Of a stretch of 64,000 nt of DNA, positions 62,759 through 64,000 are shown in pieces. The DNA is taken from NCBI RefSeq assembly GCF_018736045.1, contig NZ_CP076132.1:486001-550000 (forward strand). Direction: 5' to 3'. Under the pieces are notes generated by a model that saw nothing but the letters and a program-made list of their open reading frames with translations, was not told where the DNA came from and made no database searches. A program made the position numbers and the translations under genes. Origin of the DNA: Flammeovirga yaeyamensis (GTDB lineage: Bacteria; Bacteroidota; Bacteroidia; Cytophagales; Flammeovirgaceae). Positions within the stretch are counted from its first letter, which is position 1. Each line of letters begins with the position of its first letter.

Positions 62759-64000
62759 ATGAAAACAAAATTACTATTTGTTGCTGTATTATTTGTGTTA
62801 TTTGATAATGATGAGAGTTGGGCACAGCATCAAAATATCCAAACGGTTCAACCTGATTCAATCAGTACCATCAAAGGCGAAGAGTATATTTATTTACCAG
62901 GAGGTAATTATAAATTTATAAGAGTAGGCGAAAATCAAAATGTGGTTATTACTGGATCTTTAGATCTTGACCCCAATGCACACAGTGGAGTTATTTATCA
63001 ATATGGCAATCCTGTAATTAGTGATTCAACTATTGAACAAATAAACTATGACTTCTCAACATCTAGTACAATAATACTAGAACATAATGGACATTTAGAA
63101 GTTTATGGAGGAATGCATCAAAATTTGAGTGGTAACTTAAATATGATTCTAAAAGATGATTCAGAAGTAATTTGTAACAGTCTTTTCAATATAAATCTTC
63201 AAAGAAGAACTACTGCTAATATTATGTCCTTTGGAACCAATGCACAAATTGTTACCATGGGAACCTCTGATTTGAAGTTAAGACCATTCCGCTTGACAGA
63301 TGCAGTTAATGGAATGACACCAAGTCAGTTAGAGGCATTAATCGATATCAGTAAATTTTTATTTTCTCAATATGGTGATAGAGTCAGAAATAATTTTGAT
63401 AGAGGAGTTGATATATATTTTGGTACACATGGACAAAACCCTCAATTTTATCATGAAAGTATTAATCCGATTGCTGGAGAAAACGGAAATCCAATTTCTA
63501 AAGTAGTATTAAAAGATTTATTAAGAGTTTTACTTCAGTCTAATATTGAACAAATTCATTTAGAGCAAAGAGGTTCAAGCACACCATTTTCAGTTTTCTT
63601 TGCTACTATGCAGCACGAATTTGCTCAGTTACCTGTTGAGTTGGTTAATTTCGAAGTTGTTAAAAATGGGGATGATAGTTTTGACGCCATTTGGAGTACA
63701 GCTACTGAAATAAATTCCGATTATTTTAAACTAGATTACTCCAATGATAAAATTCATTATTTTGAAATTGCAGGTCATATTCCTGCCAAAGGGAATTCTA
63801 ATACTTTAGAAAAGTATAAGGTAGAAAATTTACCAATAAGTTCTAATAATGTTTATGTAAGACTAACCCAGTATGATTTTGATGGTTCTTTTCAATCTTG
63901 GACAAGTAAGGTTCATAGCAGTAATTTAGCTTTGAATTATAATAAATTATACCCAATTCCAACGAATGATAATTTACATGTTCAATTACAAAATGCCCAT
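62759..64000 (+). CDS. Secreted T9SS-type surface protein, 3' end beyond window
   Basis: 414 codons in frame to the window edge. Signal peptide MKTKLLFVAVLFVLFDNDESWAQ; the Asp/Asn/Asp/Glu run before the cleavage site is unusual. The N-terminal half looks like repeated beta-turns (NVVITGSLDLDP, TIILEHNGHLEVYGGMHQNLSGNL, NIMSFGTNAQIVTMG), suggesting a beta-solenoid. The later part has AQLPVELVNFEVV and AIWSTATEINSDYFKLDYSND, the linker module also in the protein at 11051. The partial end LYPIPTNDNLHVQL is the start of a type IX sorting domain. Truncation is only the window edge. Function unknown. Confidence 0.78.
   Translation, partial: MKTKLLFVAVLFVLFDNDESWAQHQNIQTVQPDSISTIKGEEYIYLPGGNYKFIRVGENQNVVITGSLDLDPNAHSGVIYQYGNPVISDSTIEQINYDFSTSSTIILEHNGHLEVYGGMHQNLSGNLNMILKDDSEVICNSLFNINLQRRTTANIMSFGTNAQIVTMGTSDLKLRPFRLTDAVNGMTPSQLEALIDISKFLFSQYGDRVRNNFDRGVDIYFGTHGQNPQFYHESINPIAGENGNPISKVVLKDLLRVLLQSNIEQIHLEQRGSSTPFSVFFATMQHEFAQLPVELVNFEVVKNGDDSFDAIWSTATEINSDYFKLDYSNDKIHYFEIAGHIPAKGNSNTLEKYKVENLPISSNNVYVRLTQYDFDGSFQSWTSKVHSSNLALNYNKLYPIPTNDNLHVQLQNAH

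Overview
The window looks like a chromosomal segment of a marine-type member of the Bacteroidota, most likely a Cytophagales/Flammeovirga-like organism (the lineage is an inference). Supporting signs are AT-rich DNA and Bacteroidota -7 promoter elements of the form TAnnTTTG, including a full TTG-19 bp-TACTTTTG promoter before pruA. There are also type IX secretion C-terminal sorting domains, lipoproteins with late Cys boxes, and Bacteroidota-typical families (DUF4199, DUF2851, DUF6452/DUF6048-like, PCMD).

Layout. 1-1908: 5' two thirds of uvrA (minus), cut by the window edge. 2.2-10 kb: GNAT acetyltransferase, pruA (proline/glutamate catabolism), a T9SS-sorted protein, the 5-oxoprolinase operon pxpABC (minus), and two tandem lipocalin-like lipoproteins. 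10.5-13.6 kb: a small lipoprotein, a secreted protein and a complete IS3-family element (12130-13582) with inverted repeats, a 3-bp target duplication and a -1 frameshift site. 13.6-17.7 kb: Bax-inhibitor-1 membrane protein, YggS, DUF4199 protein and a membrane GAF/SpoIIE phosphatase. 17.9-25.2 kb: BamA/TamA-like porin, ArsR regulator, DUF2851, oligopeptidase B, Dps. 25.4-30 kb (minus): obgE, adk, ECF sigma factor, ABC exporter. 30.1-35.1 kb: MarR regulator with a fatty-acid beta-oxidation pair (FadN-type multienzyme and thiolase), then an AlkD-like repair protein. 35.2-41.4 kb: a run of envelope proteins. 42.4-53.5 kb: a glycan locus with an MsbA-like exporter, a GT2-GT4 fusion and its GT4 paralogue, and several unusual glycosyltransferases, UDP-galactopyranose mutase and polyprenol-phosphate mannose synthase. 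53.5-61.5 kb: a thiamine operon under a TPP riboswitch (thiS-thiC-tenI/thiE-like-thiD-thiE-thiG-thiH-thiF/moeB), all minus. 61.8-64 kb: miaE and the start of a large T9SS-type surface protein cut by the window edge.

How genes work together. The thiamine operon encodes most of the de novo thiazole and pyrimidine branches and their joining. pxpABC opens 5-oxoproline to glutamate, while pruA makes glutamate from proline, so the two sit on neighbouring glutamate routes. The glycan locus probably makes a galactofuranose-containing surface glycan on a lipid carrier, exported by the ABC protein.

The least explained DNA is a mosaic intergenic repeat family: an 8-bp CCTTAGTT tandem array, two hairpins, and a CTACCTG array. 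It occurs in at least three near-complete copies plus fragments. It repeatedly abuts the stop codons of minus-strand genes, interrupts the thiamine operon twice, and supplies the last codons of one protein. I see no CRISPR array, rRNA or tRNA.
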